A stretch of DNA of 64,000 nt from positions 1 through 64,000 of the forward strand of contig JACOEL010000002.1 of the NCBI GenBank assembly GCA_024998625.1, read 5' to 3'. Source of the DNA: Nitrospira sp. (GTDB lineage Bacteria; Nitrospirota; Nitrospiria; Nitrospirales; Nitrospiraceae). Below, piece by piece: positions 17,331 to 27,386 of this stretch. The number at the start of each line of letters is the position of its first letter. Positions within the stretch are counted from its first letter, which is position 1. Under the pieces are notes generated by a model. It had not been told where the DNA came from and did not search any database. It saw only the letters and a list, made by a program, of their open reading frames with translations. Both the position numbers and the translations under genes were made by a program.

Positions 17331-18344
17331 ATGGCCACTCGGCAATTGGTTCCTGATCGGATCATGCAACTCGGGTTCGGGTTTTGGGGGTCGAAGACCT
17401 TGTTGAGCGCAGTCGAACTCGGGCTGTTCACGGAACTCGCCAAACGGCCGCTCGATGCCAAGGCGCTTGCGAAACGGCTGGAACTGCATCCGCGAAGCGC
17501 GAAGGATTTTTTCGACGCATTGGTCGCCCTCGGGATGCTGAGGCGGGTGGGCACACGCTATGCGAACACCTCTGAGACCGCCCTCTTTCTGGATCGCGCC
17601 AAACCGTCCTACGTCGGCGGCATCCTCGAAATGGCCAACGTCAGGCTCTATCCGTTCTGGGGATCGCTTACGGAGGGGCTCCGGACCGGGAAGCCGCAAA
17701 ATGAGGTGAAGACGGGAGAGGATTTCTTCGGCACGTTGTACGCCGATCCGCAGCGGCTGGAAGGCTTTCTCAAAGCCATGACCGGACTCAGTCAGGGCAC
17801 GGCGCGGGCTATCGCTGCGAAGTTCCCTTGGAAGAAATATCGTTCCTTCGTCGACATCGGCTGCGCGCAGGGCGGTGTGGCGGCGGAGATTGCGCTGGCC
17901 CACAAGCATCTGTCCGGGCAAGGCATGGATCTGCCGGTCGTGCGTCCGATCTTCGAGGCCTATGCGAAGTCCAGGAAGCTGGAGCAGCGGCTCACCTTTC
18001 ATGCGGGAGATTTCTTCAAGGATGCGCTTCCGAAGGCCGATGTCCTCATCATGGGACATATCCTCCATGACTGGGATCTCGACGAGAAGCTGATGCTGCT
18101 GCGCAAAGCCTACGCCGCGCTGCCCACGGGCGGAGCGTTGATCGTCCATGAAGCGCTGATCGACGATGCGCGGAAACAGAACGCGTTCGGATTGTTGATG
18201 AGCCTGAACATGCTCATCGAGACGCCCGGCGGATTCGATTTCACCGGCGCGGATTGCATTCAGTGGATGAAGAAGGCCGGCTTCAAACGAACCAAGGTGG
18301 AAAAACTGGCGGGACCGGATTCCATGGTGATCGCGATCAAGTAA
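17331..18344 (+). CDS. O-methyltransferase family (Methyltransf_2) protein
   Basis: A 337-residue two-domain methyltransferase. An N-terminal winged-helix dimerisation domain (~1-90, [20 protein letters not shown]) precedes a SAM domain with motif [16 protein letters not shown] and the catalytic-type HILHDWD. Family members methylate small-molecule hydroxyls. It is a distant paralogue of the gene at 51070. A second methyltransferase gene follows 27 bases later, so both may act in one modification pathway (inference). Confidence 0.87.
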   Translation: MATRQLVPDRIMQLGFGFWGSKTLLSAVELGLFTELAKRPLDAKALAKRLELHPRSAKDFFDALVALGMLRRVGTRYANTSETALFLDRAKPSYVGGILEMANVRLYPFWGSLTEGLRTGKPQNEVKTGEDFFGTLYADPQRLEGFLKAMTGLSQGTARAIAAKFPWKKYRSFVDIGCAQGGVAAEIALAHKHLSGQGMDLPVVRPIFEAYAKSRKLEQRLTFHAGDFFKDALPKADVLIMGHILHDWDLDEKLMLLRKAYAALPTGGALIVHEALIDDARKQNAFGLLMSLNMLIETPGGFDFTGADCIQWMKKAGFKRTKVEKLAGPDSMVIAIK

Positions 18345-18371
18345 TGCCGTCGTGTCGGCGAAAGGAATGTC

Positions 18372-19190
18372 ATGACCGCACGTTCCCCGCGCGTGTCTCC
18401 ACGTTGGCCTCTTCCCGTGCAGGATGACTGGTCGACTCCCTTTGCCGAGGTCTTGCTGGGGCAGCTGGATCTGCGTCCTGGCCTGACGATCCTTGATATC
18501 GCTTCGGGACACGGCATTCCGGCCTTCTATCTGGCGGAGCAGGTTGGTGAGGCCGGCGCCGTGGTCGGTATCGATGCCAGCCGCAGCCAGGTCGCGAGCG
18601 CGCGCGCCATTCAAGGAACTGAACTGCCCTGGTTGCGGTTCGAATGTCAGGATATGCGTGCCATGCCCGCATCACTTTCCGCATTTCAACGTATCACCGG
18701 CAATCTCTCCGTCATGTTCCTGCGCCCGAACCGCTTTGAGGCGATGCGCGGATTGATCGACCATCTGGCGCCGGGCGGCCAGGTGGTCCTGACGTTCCCT
18801 TCCCTCGGCACGTTCGACTCCATCTGGCGCCGGATCGATCAGGAGATGGGGCGATACGGACTTGTCATCGAGCGGGAACGATTGGCGGCTCATGTGGCAG
18901 AGCGGCCTTCGGCGGCAGAGGCGCGTGGGTGGCTGGAGCGGCTTGAACTGGAGCAGATCGTCGTCGTCGAGCAGCCGTTGGAGGTTGTCAGCGGGTCCGG
19001 TCAACGGTTTCTCCGGCATCCGCTCCTCCGAGGCGGCTTTCTCGACGATGCCTATGAATGTTTCGACGATCAACGGCTGGCGGAGGAGGTGATGACCCAG
19101 GTGTCCCTCGACTTGGAGAGTATGACCCCGTTGATCGCCCAGCGATGTGTGCTGGCGGGCTGGAAACGGATAGAGATTAATGAGCCGTGA
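18372..19190 (+). CDS. Class I SAM-dependent methyltransferase
   Basis: A 272-residue Rossmann-fold methyltransferase. Motif I is ILDIASGHGIPAFYLAE, then VVGIDASRSQV and LAPGGQVVLTFPSLG. It has an unusually short N-terminus with a Trp/Pro-rich segment. The substrate is unknown. It ends 16 bases before the convergent TerC gene stops. Confidence 0.85.
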   Translation: MTARSPRVSPRWPLPVQDDWSTPFAEVLLGQLDLRPGLTILDIASGHGIPAFYLAEQVGEAGAVVGIDASRSQVASARAIQGTELPWLRFECQDMRAMPASLSAFQRITGNLSVMFLRPNRFEAMRGLIDHLAPGGQVVLTFPSLGTFDSIWRRIDQEMGRYGLVIERERLAAHVAERPSAAEARGWLERLELEQIVVVEQPLEVVSGSGQRFLRHPLLRGGFLDDAYECFDDQRLAEEVMTQVSLDLESMTPLIAQRCVLAGWKRIEINEP

Positions 19191-19206
19191 TCTCTGCGAG
19201 GAACGG

Positions 19207-19968
19207 TTACCGCTCGCCTGCATAGCGGCTGTGAAGTTTGACCGGCGAGGCTCGCTTTTTTCGCATGCGAATGTTGAGCATTTCGACCGTGACGGAGAAG
19301 GCCATGGAGAAGTAGATATAGCCCTTCGGCACATGCACGTCGAACCCTTCGACCATCAAGGTCACGCCCACGAGAATCAGAAACGAGAGGGCCAGAATTT
19401 TGATCGTGGGGTGTTCATCCACAAAATCCCCGATGGCTTTGGCCGCCATCAACATCACCACCACGGCGAGAATGATTGCGACCGCCATGATCGACACATG
19501 TTCGACCAGGCCGACCGCCGTAATCACCGAATCCAACGAAAAGACGATATCCAGGAGGGCGATCTGAACGAGCACCATCCCCAGGCTCGCAGCGGCGGTC
19601 GGGGCCTCGCCGCCCTCGATCCCCTCAAGGCTGTTGTGGATTTCGTGCGTGGCCTTGGCCATGAGGAACAGGCCGCCGCCGACCAGGATCAGATCCCGCC
19701 CGGACACGCCATGGCCCAGGATCGTCACCCAGGGATGGGTGAGTCCCATGACCCAGGAGATGGAAAACAAGAGCCCCAGGCGCGCCATCATGGCCAGGCC
19801 CAAGCCCACTTGGCGTGCGACGGCGCGTTGATGCTCGGGGAGCCGCCCGACGAGGACGGAGAGAAAGATAATGTTGTCGATTCCCAGCACGATTTCCAGC
19901 GCGGTCAAGGTTCCCAGGGCGATCCAGATTTGAGGATCGGCAAGCCAGTCCAACATCAGCGGCTCCAT
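19207..19968 (-). CDS. TerC family integral membrane protein
   Basis: A 253-residue TerC/Alx-type protein with seven or so membrane helices. It has the conserved acidic motifs LEIVLGIDNIIFLS (helix 1) and LLDIVFSLDSVITAVG (helix ~4). Family members are linked to tellurite resistance or Mn2+ export and sit in the inner membrane; the ion here is not known. The leader is short and I see no yybP-ykoY riboswitch, but a palindrome lies ~55 bases upstream. Confidence 0.88.
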   Translation of the reverse strand: MEPLMLDWLADPQIWIALGTLTALEIVLGIDNIIFLSVLVGRLPEHQRAVARQVGLGLAMMARLGLLFSISWVMGLTHPWVTILGHGVSGRDLILVGGGLFLMAKATHEIHNSLEGIEGGEAPTAAASLGMVLVQIALLDIVFSLDSVITAVGLVEHVSIMAVAIILAVVVMLMAAKAIGDFVDEHPTIKILALSFLILVGVTLMVEGFDVHVPKGYIYFSMAFSVTVEMLNIRMRKKRASPVKLHSRYAGER

Positions 19969-20021
19969 TCGTGAAAAAGAAGGCGAGCGGGTCGCTCTGT
20001 CATGCGAGGATGTGTAGCATA

Positions 20022-20033
20022 CGATACGTATCG
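20022..20033. promoter_or_regulatory. Perfect 12-bp palindrome upstream of terC
   Basis: CGATACGTATCG is a perfect palindrome 54 bases before the TerC start codon, within GCATACGATACGTATCGAGG. It could be an operator for a dimeric repressor; nothing identifies the protein. Confidence 0.25.
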
Positions 20034-20166
20034 AGGAAGTCTACCGTTCCAGGCGGGTCTGCGCAATGAAAACCCGTCGCTAGGCGGGGTGGCGTGAACG
20101 AATGGATCGAGCGCGGGGGTGGCTGCGGGAACGGCTCTCCGTCAGGAAGAATCGGGGTCGTGCCGG

Positions 20167-21231
20167 CTAGATTGGCTGTTCGGGGCGGGAAGCGCGGTGT
20201 TGGAGCGTTTCGAGAAACAGCAGGTTCAGGTCCTGAGTCATCAGGTTGACATGGGTCTTGAGCAGCCCCAGCATCTCGCCGCGATGGCGCAGTTCGTTGA
20301 TTCGATAGATCCCGCCTCTGCCAAAATACAGCTCGGTCAGACGCTGCTCTTCTTTCGAGCCCGGTTTGCCCAGACGGGTGCGCCAGGTCCCGATGATATT
20401 GTCTCGACGGCTCCGTTTGCCGTTCGGGCGGACCGGCCCGTTCAGGTACTGCCAGACCGGCTGCGGGAACTGGCGGCTGATGCTTCCGCCTTGCCACACA
20501 TCTGCCATGAGATTCCGCCCGTGCTTGAACTCATAGGCCTGGTCGCCGCCCAATGCGGCCACGCCGAACCCTAAGGCGGCCACGCTTCCCGACAAATCGA
20601 TCAGGCCGGAGAGAATCTCCGACCCCAGCAGCAGGAACGTTCCCGCAAAGACACCGGAAATGGAGTCGGCTAGAATGGCCATGATCGTCCGTCCCTGCTG
20701 GATGTCGTTGCGGACTTCCTCCAGCTGCGACGCCAGATCTTCGGTCCGCGCCTTCTCGCATTCCAATTCGGCGGCGATGCTGTTGGCTTCGAAGAGCGCG
20801 AGGAGCAGGCGATCGGACAATTCCTGTCGTACCGCCAGGGCGTGCAGCGAGGCGCCTTCCATTCCTCCCGCCGTCTCATCTTCCAGCAATTGAAATTCCA
20901 CGAGGAGGTCATGGACGCCGATGATGGCGGCAATTTCCCTTGCCCGTGGTGAGAACCGTGAAGGCGTGACGGGTTCGCTGAGCGAAGATTTTGTGAGGCC
21001 GTCGATTCGATAGGTCGCGCCCGTGGCCGGCAGGGTCACGACTTGGGTCGGCGGACTGGTCGTGGGGACGCAATGGCTTTCCGTGATGTCGTCATCGTCA
21101 TCGGCTGCCCGGACATGAAGTTCGCCGGCGCAGCCCTGCATCAGAGTGAGCAGCAGACAGCCCGCGAGGATGCCGGGGCGGGTTCGATACGACTGGGCTG
21201 TGTTCGCCGGCAGGGTAGCCATTCGCGTCAT
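20167..21231 (-). CDS. Large lipoprotein of unknown function
   Basis: About 354 residues from ATG 21231. A hydrophobic leader ends in LMQGC (lipobox), so it is probably lipid-anchored. An acidic DDDDD stretch follows. The middle (~115-190) is helical and charged, with ELECEKARTEDLASQLEEVRND likely coiled coil. A Gly/Ala-rich hydrophobic stretch (~200-240) could cross or dip into a membrane. I do not recognise a family. An upstream start (21336) is possible but would bury the signal peptide. Confidence 0.68.
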   Translation of the reverse strand: MTRMATLPANTAQSYRTRPGILAGCLLLTLMQGCAGELHVRAADDDDDITESHCVPTTSPPTQVVTLPATGATYRIDGLTKSSLSEPVTPSRFSPRAREIAAIIGVHDLLVEFQLLEDETAGGMEGASLHALAVRQELSDRLLLALFEANSIAAELECEKARTEDLASQLEEVRNDIQQGRTIMAILADSISGVFAGTFLLLGSEILSGLIDLSGSVAALGFGVAALGGDQAYEFKHGRNLMADVWQGGSISRQFPQPVWQYLNGPVRPNGKRSRRDNIIGTWRTRLGKPGSKEEQRLTELYFGRGGIYRINELRHRGEMLGLLKTHVNLMTQDLNLLFLETLQHRASRPEQPI

Positions 21232-21539
21232 GAACGGTGTCTGTCGAAAGGCCTGTCGCTCGGGACGCACGCATGCAATCAGCACTGCGCCTGCTCCGGC
21301 AGGCATGCCCGCCCGGGACCTTCTGTGTTCCGGCAACAGAACATGAGGCCCCGCGCGGATAGGTTCTCTTCCAGCCTGAAGGATGCAAAAATCCTGTCAT
21401 TGAGCGTACCGGACAAACATGAAGCGAGCATGAAGTGCGGATGAACAGTCGATGAATTCGGCACCGGATCGGGCGGCGGAGGGCTCGACGGCGGTAGGAC
21501 CAGGCAGGGCTGAGCGATGACGGCGCACGTCCGCGCCTA

Positions 21540-21697
21540 AGAGTTGATGGCATAGAACTCCCCGCGTATGGCCGGAAAGCGAGAGCGGGCGTCTCTACTT
21601 GCAGTGATACGCCACCGGCCATACGTTCTGCCCTCGACGAGATACGCTTCACAGAGGTCGAGAACGCCGCCGGCGGATTGTTTGCGCATCCTGCTAG
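21540..21697. repeat. Partial copy of a dispersed inverted-repeat element
   Basis: On the minus strand this stretch begins TAGCAGG (21696-21690). Within ~40 bases it contains an 18-bp segment (21676-21659) that matches the start of the element at 57497 with one mismatch. A perfect 11-bp inverted repeat, CGTATGGCCGG at 21565-21575 and its complement at 21615-21625, lies inside. It is non-coding and looks like a decayed member of the same family. Confidence 0.5.
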
Positions 21698-21700
21698 CCC

Positions 21701-21749
21701 GGATTATTCATGAATGCCGTCGCGAGGCGTTCGCGGCGGAAGCCCGCCG
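21701..21749 (+). repeat. 49-bp dispersed repeat, copy 1
   Basis: This 49-bp segment, starting GGATTATTCATGAAT and ending AGCCCGCCG, matches 39031-39079 at about 42 of 49 positions in the same orientation. Both copies are intergenic. It directly follows the partial element at 21540-21697. The rest of 21232-21858 holds no gene that I can support. Confidence 0.65.
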
Positions 21750-21858
21750 AGCCGGTGAGGCGGCCGGGCGGCCGAACGAGAACAGCCTCGCCGGGCGAGA
21801 GGATCGGACGACGGCGCAGGTAGTCATGAATGGTCCGGGCTAGGTGGCCATAACCAGG

Positions 21859-22713
21859 TTAAGTGGTCGATCCCCGCTTCAAAAAGTCCGGGCGATCCCG
21901 GATCGCGACCATCTTCACCAGGTCGCGGATCGACAAGACTCCGACGACCTTCTCATGTTCCGTAACGGCCAGGTGGCGGATTCGTTTCGCGGACATCCGT
22001 TCACTGGCATCGCGGATGGTGCGATTGATGTCGATGTCGAGTAACGGCGAATTCATGAGCGCACCCACGCGCAGGGCCTGCGGATCGAGTTGATAGGCCA
22101 GTAGTTTGCGCACCAGGTCGCCTTCGGTGATGATGCCCACGAGTTCCTCGGCTTCCATGACAAACAGCGCACCGATGTGTTTGTCCGCCATCCGTTGCGC
22201 CGCGTCGAGAGCCGTCTCGTCGCTCCCGATGGTTTCAATGGCTGTTTTCATCAGGACACTCAACGGCCGGTAGACATTCGTGAGGGCCTGCACCGGCCCG
22301 CCGTCTGCATCGACGAAGTGTCTCACCAGGTCGCGGATCGAAATGATTCCGAGCACATCCGTTCCTTCAGCGACCACGAGGTGTCGCACGTTCTTGTTTT
22401 GCATCAGATGACTGGCATCGACCATCGGACGATCCGGCGCGATTGTGATGAGCGGGCTGCTCATGATGTCGGTCATGCTGGTTCGAGAGGGGACGCGGCC
22501 CGGCGCCAGCACCTTGGCGACGAGATCGGTTTCGGTCACGATTCCCGCAATCCGGCAATCGTTGTGCGGACGATCGAAGCATTCGATCAGCACAGAGCCG
22601 ACGCTTCGCGTCCGCATTCTGGTGGCGACGGTCACGACGGAGGTATCTTGCGGAACGACCTCCAATTGGCGATGCATATAGTCGCTGACGTGCTGGCCCG
22701 ATACGGTCGTCAT
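21859..22713 (-). CDS. Four-CBS-domain protein
   Basis: A 284-residue soluble protein made of two Bateman modules (four CBS repeats). Repeats include MTDIMSSPLITI, VRHLVVAEGTDVLGIISIRDLV, IGALFVMEAEELVGIITEGDLV and IRHLAVTEHEKVVGVLSIRDLV. It probably binds adenine nucleotides. It is the third gene of the stress operon after the UspA tandem and the cation ATPase (92-base gap), which hints that it senses energy state for the pump (inference). Confidence 0.87.
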   Translation of the reverse strand: MTTVSGQHVSDYMHRQLEVVPQDTSVVTVATRMRTRSVGSVLIECFDRPHNDCRIAGIVTETDLVAKVLAPGRVPSRTSMTDIMSSPLITIAPDRPMVDASHLMQNKNVRHLVVAEGTDVLGIISIRDLVRHFVDADGGPVQALTNVYRPLSVLMKTAIETIGSDETALDAAQRMADKHIGALFVMEAEELVGIITEGDLVRKLLAYQLDPQALRVGALMNSPLLDIDINRTIRDASERMSAKRIRHLAVTEHEKVVGVLSIRDLVKMVAIRDRPDFLKRGSTT

Positions 22714-22805
22714 AGGATCTCCTTTTCTTCAACATGAATTTCGGTGGCTGGCATTACGAACGTGCACGATTGTCTCTCATCGGTTTCAATCGATCCAGGC
22801 ATAAG

Positions 22806-25604
22806 TCACGTCCCCCGGCCGGGTTGCAGCGGGAGTCGCATGCCCATTCGCCCGCGGACGAATTTCTGAAGTTCGTCTGCCAGGAGCAGGCCGACGGCTC
22901 CGAGCGCGAGCGGTCCGAAGATCCAGGCCGGAAGCGAGGCGGTGCCCAAGACCAGATGTCCGACCGAGCTGTAGGTCATGACGAGCAGGATGGTCAGTTC
23001 CACGACGACACCCGCCAGAATCAAGGGATTACTGAACCAGCCGAGCCGGAACGCCGAAATGCGGTCGGAGCGGCAGGCAAAGACGTTCGCCACCTGTGCC
23101 GCCACGATCCCGGCGAATGTGACCGTGGTCGCTTCCTTGTATAACGAAGAATTCCAGTCGACCGGATCTCCCCAACTCCAGCCGTGGCTCGTCAGATAGA
23201 GAAAAAACCCTCCCATGGCAATACCGGCTTCGATCAATCCCAGAAAGGCATAGGCTCTTAGGAGCACATCCCAGCTGAGGAGTCGTTCGGTGCGGGGTCG
23301 CGGAGGGTCGTCCATCACCCCGCCTTCCGGCGGTTCTGCGGCCAGTGCCAGTGCCGGGACCATGTCTGTTCCCAAATCGACGGCCAGAATTTGTGGGATG
23401 GTGAGGGCGAGCGGCATCGACGAAAGTCCGAATCCAAGGTACGGCACGATCTCCGGGACGTTGCTGGCCAACACATAGGTCACGAACTTGCGAATATTGG
23501 TATAGACGGCCCGGCCCTCTTCGATGGCGTGGACAATGGTGGCGAAGTTGTCGTCGAGCAGAATCATGGAGGCCGTTTCTTTGGCCACGTCCGTTCCGGC
23601 AATACCCATGGCGATACCGATGTCGGCAGTTTTCAGCGCCGGCGCGTCATTGACCCCGTCGCCTGTCACGGCGACCACTTCGCGCATGTCTTTGAGCGCT
23701 GTGACGATGCGCATTTTATGCCGAGGCGCCATCCGCGCGAAGATCGGATCCGGTTCATCGGGCGATGTCGGCGTGAGCAGTCGGCGCAGTTGATCGTCGT
23801 TCATGGTGTCGATGTGGGCACCTTCGATCACCGGCACGAAGCGGCCAGGCCCTGTCGGCACCGAGTCGGGTGCCAGGCCGATCTTCCGCGCGATGGCCAA
23901 GGCTGTGAGGGGATGGTCGCCGGTAATCATCATGACGCGGACCCCGGCCCGGCGGCATGTATTGATCGCGTCCGGTACTTCGCGGTGTGGCGGGTCCATC
24001 ATCGCCACGAGCCCGAGAAACGTCAGTCCCTGTTCTACCGTGTCGGCCTCCAACTGTTCCACGCCGTGTTTGACTTCCCGCATGGCCACGGCCAACACCC
24101 GGTAGGCCTGTTGGGCAAAGGCCTGACTCTGAGCCAGCACCTTTTTGCGTCCATCGACCGTGAGCTCGGCGGCGGTCGCCGATCCCTGCTGCATGGTGCA
24201 CAGGGGTAAGACCGATTCCGGCGCGCCTTTGGTAAAGGCGAGCAGCCGACCTTCGCTCCAGTGCAGCGTCGTCATCCGTTTGCGATCGGCATCGAAGGGG
24301 ATTTCGCCCATGCGCCGGAGCGGGGGGCGATGGAGGAGTCCGTGATCCGCGGCAAACTCCAGCAATGCCGTCTCAGTGGGATCGCCGGTGGTGCGGCTAC
24401 GCCCGTCCGGGTGGCGCGTGCGCTTGGCGTTGTTGCAATGGACGATGGCGTCGAACAGGGGCCGCCATCGCTCCGATTCGGGAGCGGTGATGAGGCGATT
24501 CCTGGTGAACAGACAGCCTTCCCGCGATTCGACGACGAGGTCGTCCACATAGAGCTTGTCGAGCCGCATCCGGTTTTCCGTCAGTGTCCCGGTCTTGTCG
24601 GCGCAGATCACGGTGGTGCACCCCAGTGTTTCAACGGACGCGAGGTGTTTGATGAGCGCTTTGCGCGCGGCCATGCGCTGGCTACCCATGGCAAGGGCCA
24701 GGGTGACGGTCGGCAGGAGCCCTTCAGGCACATTGGCGACGATGATGCCGATGCCGAAGATGGTGCTTGCCCAGAAGCCCAATCCCATCCCGACGCCGAT
24801 GGTAAAGAAGACCAGGCCCATCAGCAGCGAGAGCCCGGCGACGACATGCGTCACTTTGACGATTTCCTGTTGGAGCGGGCTCAACCCTGTTTGTACCGTT
24901 GTCGTCAGATGCGCGATTTTGCCGAATTCGGTATTGAGCCCGGTGGCAAAGACCACGCCCTGACCATGGCCGGAGAGGACCGTGGTTCCGGCGAAAACCA
25001 GATTCGCAATGTCGAGCGGATGGCCGTCGGTGATGGGATCGGTCGACCGTCGTTGCGGTTTCGATTCGCCGGTGAGGGAGGAGTTATCGACGCGCATGCC
25101 GACGGCTTCGGTGAGTCTCGCATCGGCGGGAATCTGCTCGCCTTCTTCCAGCACGAGCACATCGCCCGGTACCAGTTCGCTGCGGGCAATCTGTTGCTGT
25201 TGCCCGTCGCGAAGGACCCAGGCTTGGGCCGGCAGCATGCTGCGCAAAGCCTGAACCGCGCGTTCGGCCTTATACTCTTGCAGGAAGGCGAAAACGGCAT
25301 TGATCAGAATCACACCGAGGATGGCCCACCCCAATGTCGCCATACCTTCGCCGGAGTGGAGGGCGTCGGCGAGGAACGCCAGGCCTGCCGCCAGCCACAG
25401 GAGCAGCGCCAGAAAATGCGTGAATTGACGCGCCAAGCGGCTGATGAGCGGCATCCCGCGCAACGCCTGCAGACTATTCGGCCCGTACCGGAGGGTTCGT
25501 CGCCGGACGTCGTCCGACGAGAGGCCCTGCGGGGTGGTGGCGAGCGCGCGGTACACCTGGCTGGGAGCCAGGCGGCAGACGTCTAGCGCAGTCAGTTCAG
25601 GCAC
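22806..25604 (-). CDS. P2-type cation-transporting ATPase
   Basis: A ~932-residue P-type ATPase. N-terminal cation-ATPase domain GLSSDDVRRRTLRYGPNSL; actuator motif SLTGES; membrane helix 4 with NVPEGLLPTVTLALA; phosphorylation site DKTGTLT (Asp336); MITGDHPLTA; hinge TGDGVNDAPALK; C-terminal cation-ATPase domain. The NVPEGLLPT and DLGTDMVPALALA segments resemble the Na+/K+-type (P2C) branch more than Ca2+ pumps, but the ion is not proven. GTG 25604 with GAGGA upstream is preferred; ATG 25640 would overlap the upstream UspA gene by 44 bases. Confidence 0.87.
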   Translation of the reverse strand: MPELTALDVCRLAPSQVYRALATTPQGLSSDDVRRRTLRYGPNSLQALRGMPLISRLARQFTHFLALLLWLAAGLAFLADALHSGEGMATLGWAILGVILINAVFAFLQEYKAERAVQALRSMLPAQAWVLRDGQQQQIARSELVPGDVLVLEEGEQIPADARLTEAVGMRVDNSSLTGESKPQRRSTDPITDGHPLDIANLVFAGTTVLSGHGQGVVFATGLNTEFGKIAHLTTTVQTGLSPLQQEIVKVTHVVAGLSLLMGLVFFTIGVGMGLGFWASTIFGIGIIVANVPEGLLPTVTLALAMGSQRMAARKALIKHLASVETLGCTTVICADKTGTLTENRMRLDKLYVDDLVVESREGCLFTRNRLITAPESERWRPLFDAIVHCNNAKRTRHPDGRSRTTGDPTETALLEFAADHGLLHRPPLRRMGEIPFDADRKRMTTLHWSEGRLLAFTKGAPESVLPLCTMQQGSATAAELTVDGRKKVLAQSQAFAQQAYRVLAVAMREVKHGVEQLEADTVEQGLTFLGLVAMMDPPHREVPDAINTCRRAGVRVMMITGDHPLTALAIARKIGLAPDSVPTGPGRFVPVIEGAHIDTMNDDQLRRLLTPTSPDEPDPIFARMAPRHKMRIVTALKDMREVVAVTGDGVNDAPALKTADIGIAMGIAGTDVAKETASMILLDDNFATIVHAIEEGRAVYTNIRKFVTYVLASNVPEIVPYLGFGLSSMPLALTIPQILAVDLGTDMVPALALAAEPPEGGVMDDPPRPRTERLLSWDVLLRAYAFLGLIEAGIAMGGFFLYLTSHGWSWGDPVDWNSSLYKEATTVTFAGIVAAQVANVFACRSDRISAFRLGWFSNPLILAGVVVELTILLVMTYSSVGHLVLGTASLPAWIFGPLALGAVGLLLADELQKFVRGRMGMRLPLQPGRGT

Positions 25605-26502
25605 GCCATCCTCGTACGATGAGCACCGAACAGGGGGCATACTTCAGCAGCGTTTCCGAGACGCTGCCCAACTGAAGCCGTTCGGACCCCGTCAAGCCCC
25701 GTGAGCCTGCCACGAGCAGATCCATCTTGCCGGAGGCGGCTTGCTGGATGATCGTGTCGGTCACATGATCGACCTTCACCTGCGTCGTGACGGCACAACC
25801 TTCGGCCAGGAAACGATCGCGTAAGTTCTCTACGACCCGTTCGGCGGCTTGGCGTTTCGGGACCGAGATCTGCTCCACTTGGTCCTTCGACAGGTACTTG
25901 GCCGCCAGTTCCGTCATGGCCGGTTCGACGACCGACAGTACCGTGACGTGCGCGGACTCCGGAAGCAGGCGCTGGCACAGAAAGCGGCAGGCACCTTGGG
26001 AGTGTTTCGAGGCATCCGCCGCAAAGAGCACATGAGAGAGGGCTGTGAGCGGCCGTTTTACCACCAATACCGGGCAGGCAGCCAAGGCGCTCACTTTACG
26101 AGAGACGCTGCCCAGGAGGTAATGTTCTGCGTCGCTCAGGCCGCGCGAGCCGAGGACGAGCAGGTCGGCCTTTTTCTGCTTGGCCAGCTTCGTGATGGTA
26201 TCGGCCACGCGGCCATGGGCGAGGATCGTGTCGATAGCCGTGCGAGGCTTCGTCGTGGCCTGCTTCAACGCGATTTTTGTCAGACCTTCGAAGCGCCGTA
26301 GAATCTGATCGCCGGCCTTTGTCATGGCGGCGATGGCCTGTTTCGAGACAGCGGCCTGTTGGCGGGCGGAGGATTTCAGCGACGCACTGTCCACGACATG
26401 GACCAGCGTGACGGAGTCGGGCGGGCGGCTGGCGATCGCTTCCAGCATCTGCACGCTCCACTCGGCGAACTCGGATCCATCCACCGCGATCATCATCTTC
26501 AT
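25597..26502 (-). CDS. Tandem universal stress protein (UspA x2)
   Basis: A 301-residue cytoplasmic protein with two UspA domains (~1-150 and ~155-301). Each ends with the ATP-binding pattern G-x2-G-x9-GS: GSRGLSDAEHYLLGS and GSRGLTGSERLQLGS. The first begins MIAVDGSEFAEW. It heads the operon with the cation ATPase, overlapping it by 8 bases, so synthesis of both is probably coupled. It is paralogous to the tandem UspA at 56643. Confidence 0.9.
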   Translation of the reverse strand: MKMMIAVDGSEFAEWSVQMLEAIASRPPDSVTLVHVVDSASLKSSARQQAAVSKQAIAAMTKAGDQILRRFEGLTKIALKQATTKPRTAIDTILAHGRVADTITKLAKQKKADLLVLGSRGLSDAEHYLLGSVSRKVSALAACPVLVVKRPLTALSHVLFAADASKHSQGACRFLCQRLLPESAHVTVLSVVEPAMTELAAKYLSKDQVEQISVPKRQAAERVVENLRDRFLAEGCAVTTQVKVDHVTDTIIQQAASGKMDLLVAGSRGLTGSERLQLGSVSETLLKYAPCSVLIVRGWRA

Positions 26503-26808
26503 ATGCGTTTCTCCCAGGTTACAGGACCGTTCCGGGATAGGGTCTGCATCGGATATGCCTGAATGTGGTCCGATTACGATGTGATAATTGTGTGCGATGC
26601 CAGGCGGTTGACAGGTTTGGCGGGCAGTCGTGGTGGGCAGTTGCGGCGTTTTGCAGCAGTCGGCAGGGCGATATTGGGGTAATTGGCATCAGTGAGAGGG
26701 GAGATCTGACCGGCAATAGTTCGGGGGGCATACGCCTGCGCACGTTGGCTCATCGGTCGACGTTCAGGCATCACGATTGCGTGAGAAGGCCGCAGGGAGG
26801 GATGCGCA
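26503..26808. other. Divergent intergenic region
   Basis: About 305 bases between the stress operon and the secreted protein gene. It should contain both promoters. I see no hairpin with a T-run, no shared repeat and no coding potential. Confidence 0.5.
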
Positions 26809-27342
26809 ATGTTTGAGAGACGAGTCGTTGCGGTGATGAGTGGGATGGTGGCGTTGGGTCTGTGGATGGCCTGGGTGGAGCCGGTCGCTGCGGGGGTGAC
26901 GACGCGTATGCTTCCGAACGGTGACGCGATTGAACTGGAGTTCCCTACCGACGTCGGAACGCAGAAGGAAACCCTTCCGCTCTACCACAGCGGGAAGATC
27001 CCCTATTTCAGCGCCGGTATCGGTCAGGTCGAGCGCGAAGCGGCGTACCCTCCGTTTTCCTTGAAGCTGGTGTTTACGGCAGGCGGGAAGCCGTTCGTGA
27101 CGGGGGTGGAGGTCGTGCTTCGTCAGAGCAGGGGGGCGACGCTGTTGACGGTTCCGCGGGAGCAGGTGACGGGCCCCTGGCTCTTTATCGATCTGCCGGA
27201 TGGTACGTACGAGGTGGCGGCCACGCTGGGCGGCCAGATGCAACAGGTGAAGGGGATTAAAGTCCGGCGAGGACATGTCACCGCGCAACATGTTCGTTGG
27301 GCCGAGGACCGGAGTCCTGTCCTGCCTGCGCAGGCAGAGTGA
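26809..27342 (+). CDS. Exported protein with carboxypeptidase-regulatory-like fold
   Basis: A 177-residue protein with a signal peptide (hydrophobic ~7-27, ending PVAAG). The mature region is beta-rich, with GPWLFIDLPDGTYEVAATLGGQ near 125-146. This is the pattern of carboxypeptidase regulatory-like beta-sandwich domains, which bind proteins or sugars rather than catalyse. No catalytic residues are seen. It is followed 44 bases later by two CBS genes. Confidence 0.75.
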   Translation: MFERRVVAVMSGMVALGLWMAWVEPVAAGVTTRMLPNGDAIELEFPTDVGTQKETLPLYHSGKIPYFSAGIGQVEREAAYPPFSLKLVFTAGGKPFVTGVEVVLRQSRGATLLTVPREQVTGPWLFIDLPDGTYEVAATLGGQMQQVKGIKVRRGHVTAQHVRWAEDRSPVLPAQAE

Positions 27343-27386
27343 GCGGGGTCGTTGCGGACAGCATGGGTAGACAAGGAGGGAGCGGT

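Noticed and set aside
17157-18614. 485-residue open frame opposite the O-methyltransferase
   Set aside because: Mirror frame of well-supported methyltransferase genes; composition is Arg/His/Gln-rich as expected of an artefact.
19968-20060. Mn2+ riboswitch ahead of terC
   Set aside because: The leader is short and I cannot form the expected paired stems; only a small palindrome is visible.
24261-25586. 441-residue open frame opposite the cation ATPase
   Set aside because: The minus strand carries an intact P-type ATPase with all motifs; the plus frame has none.
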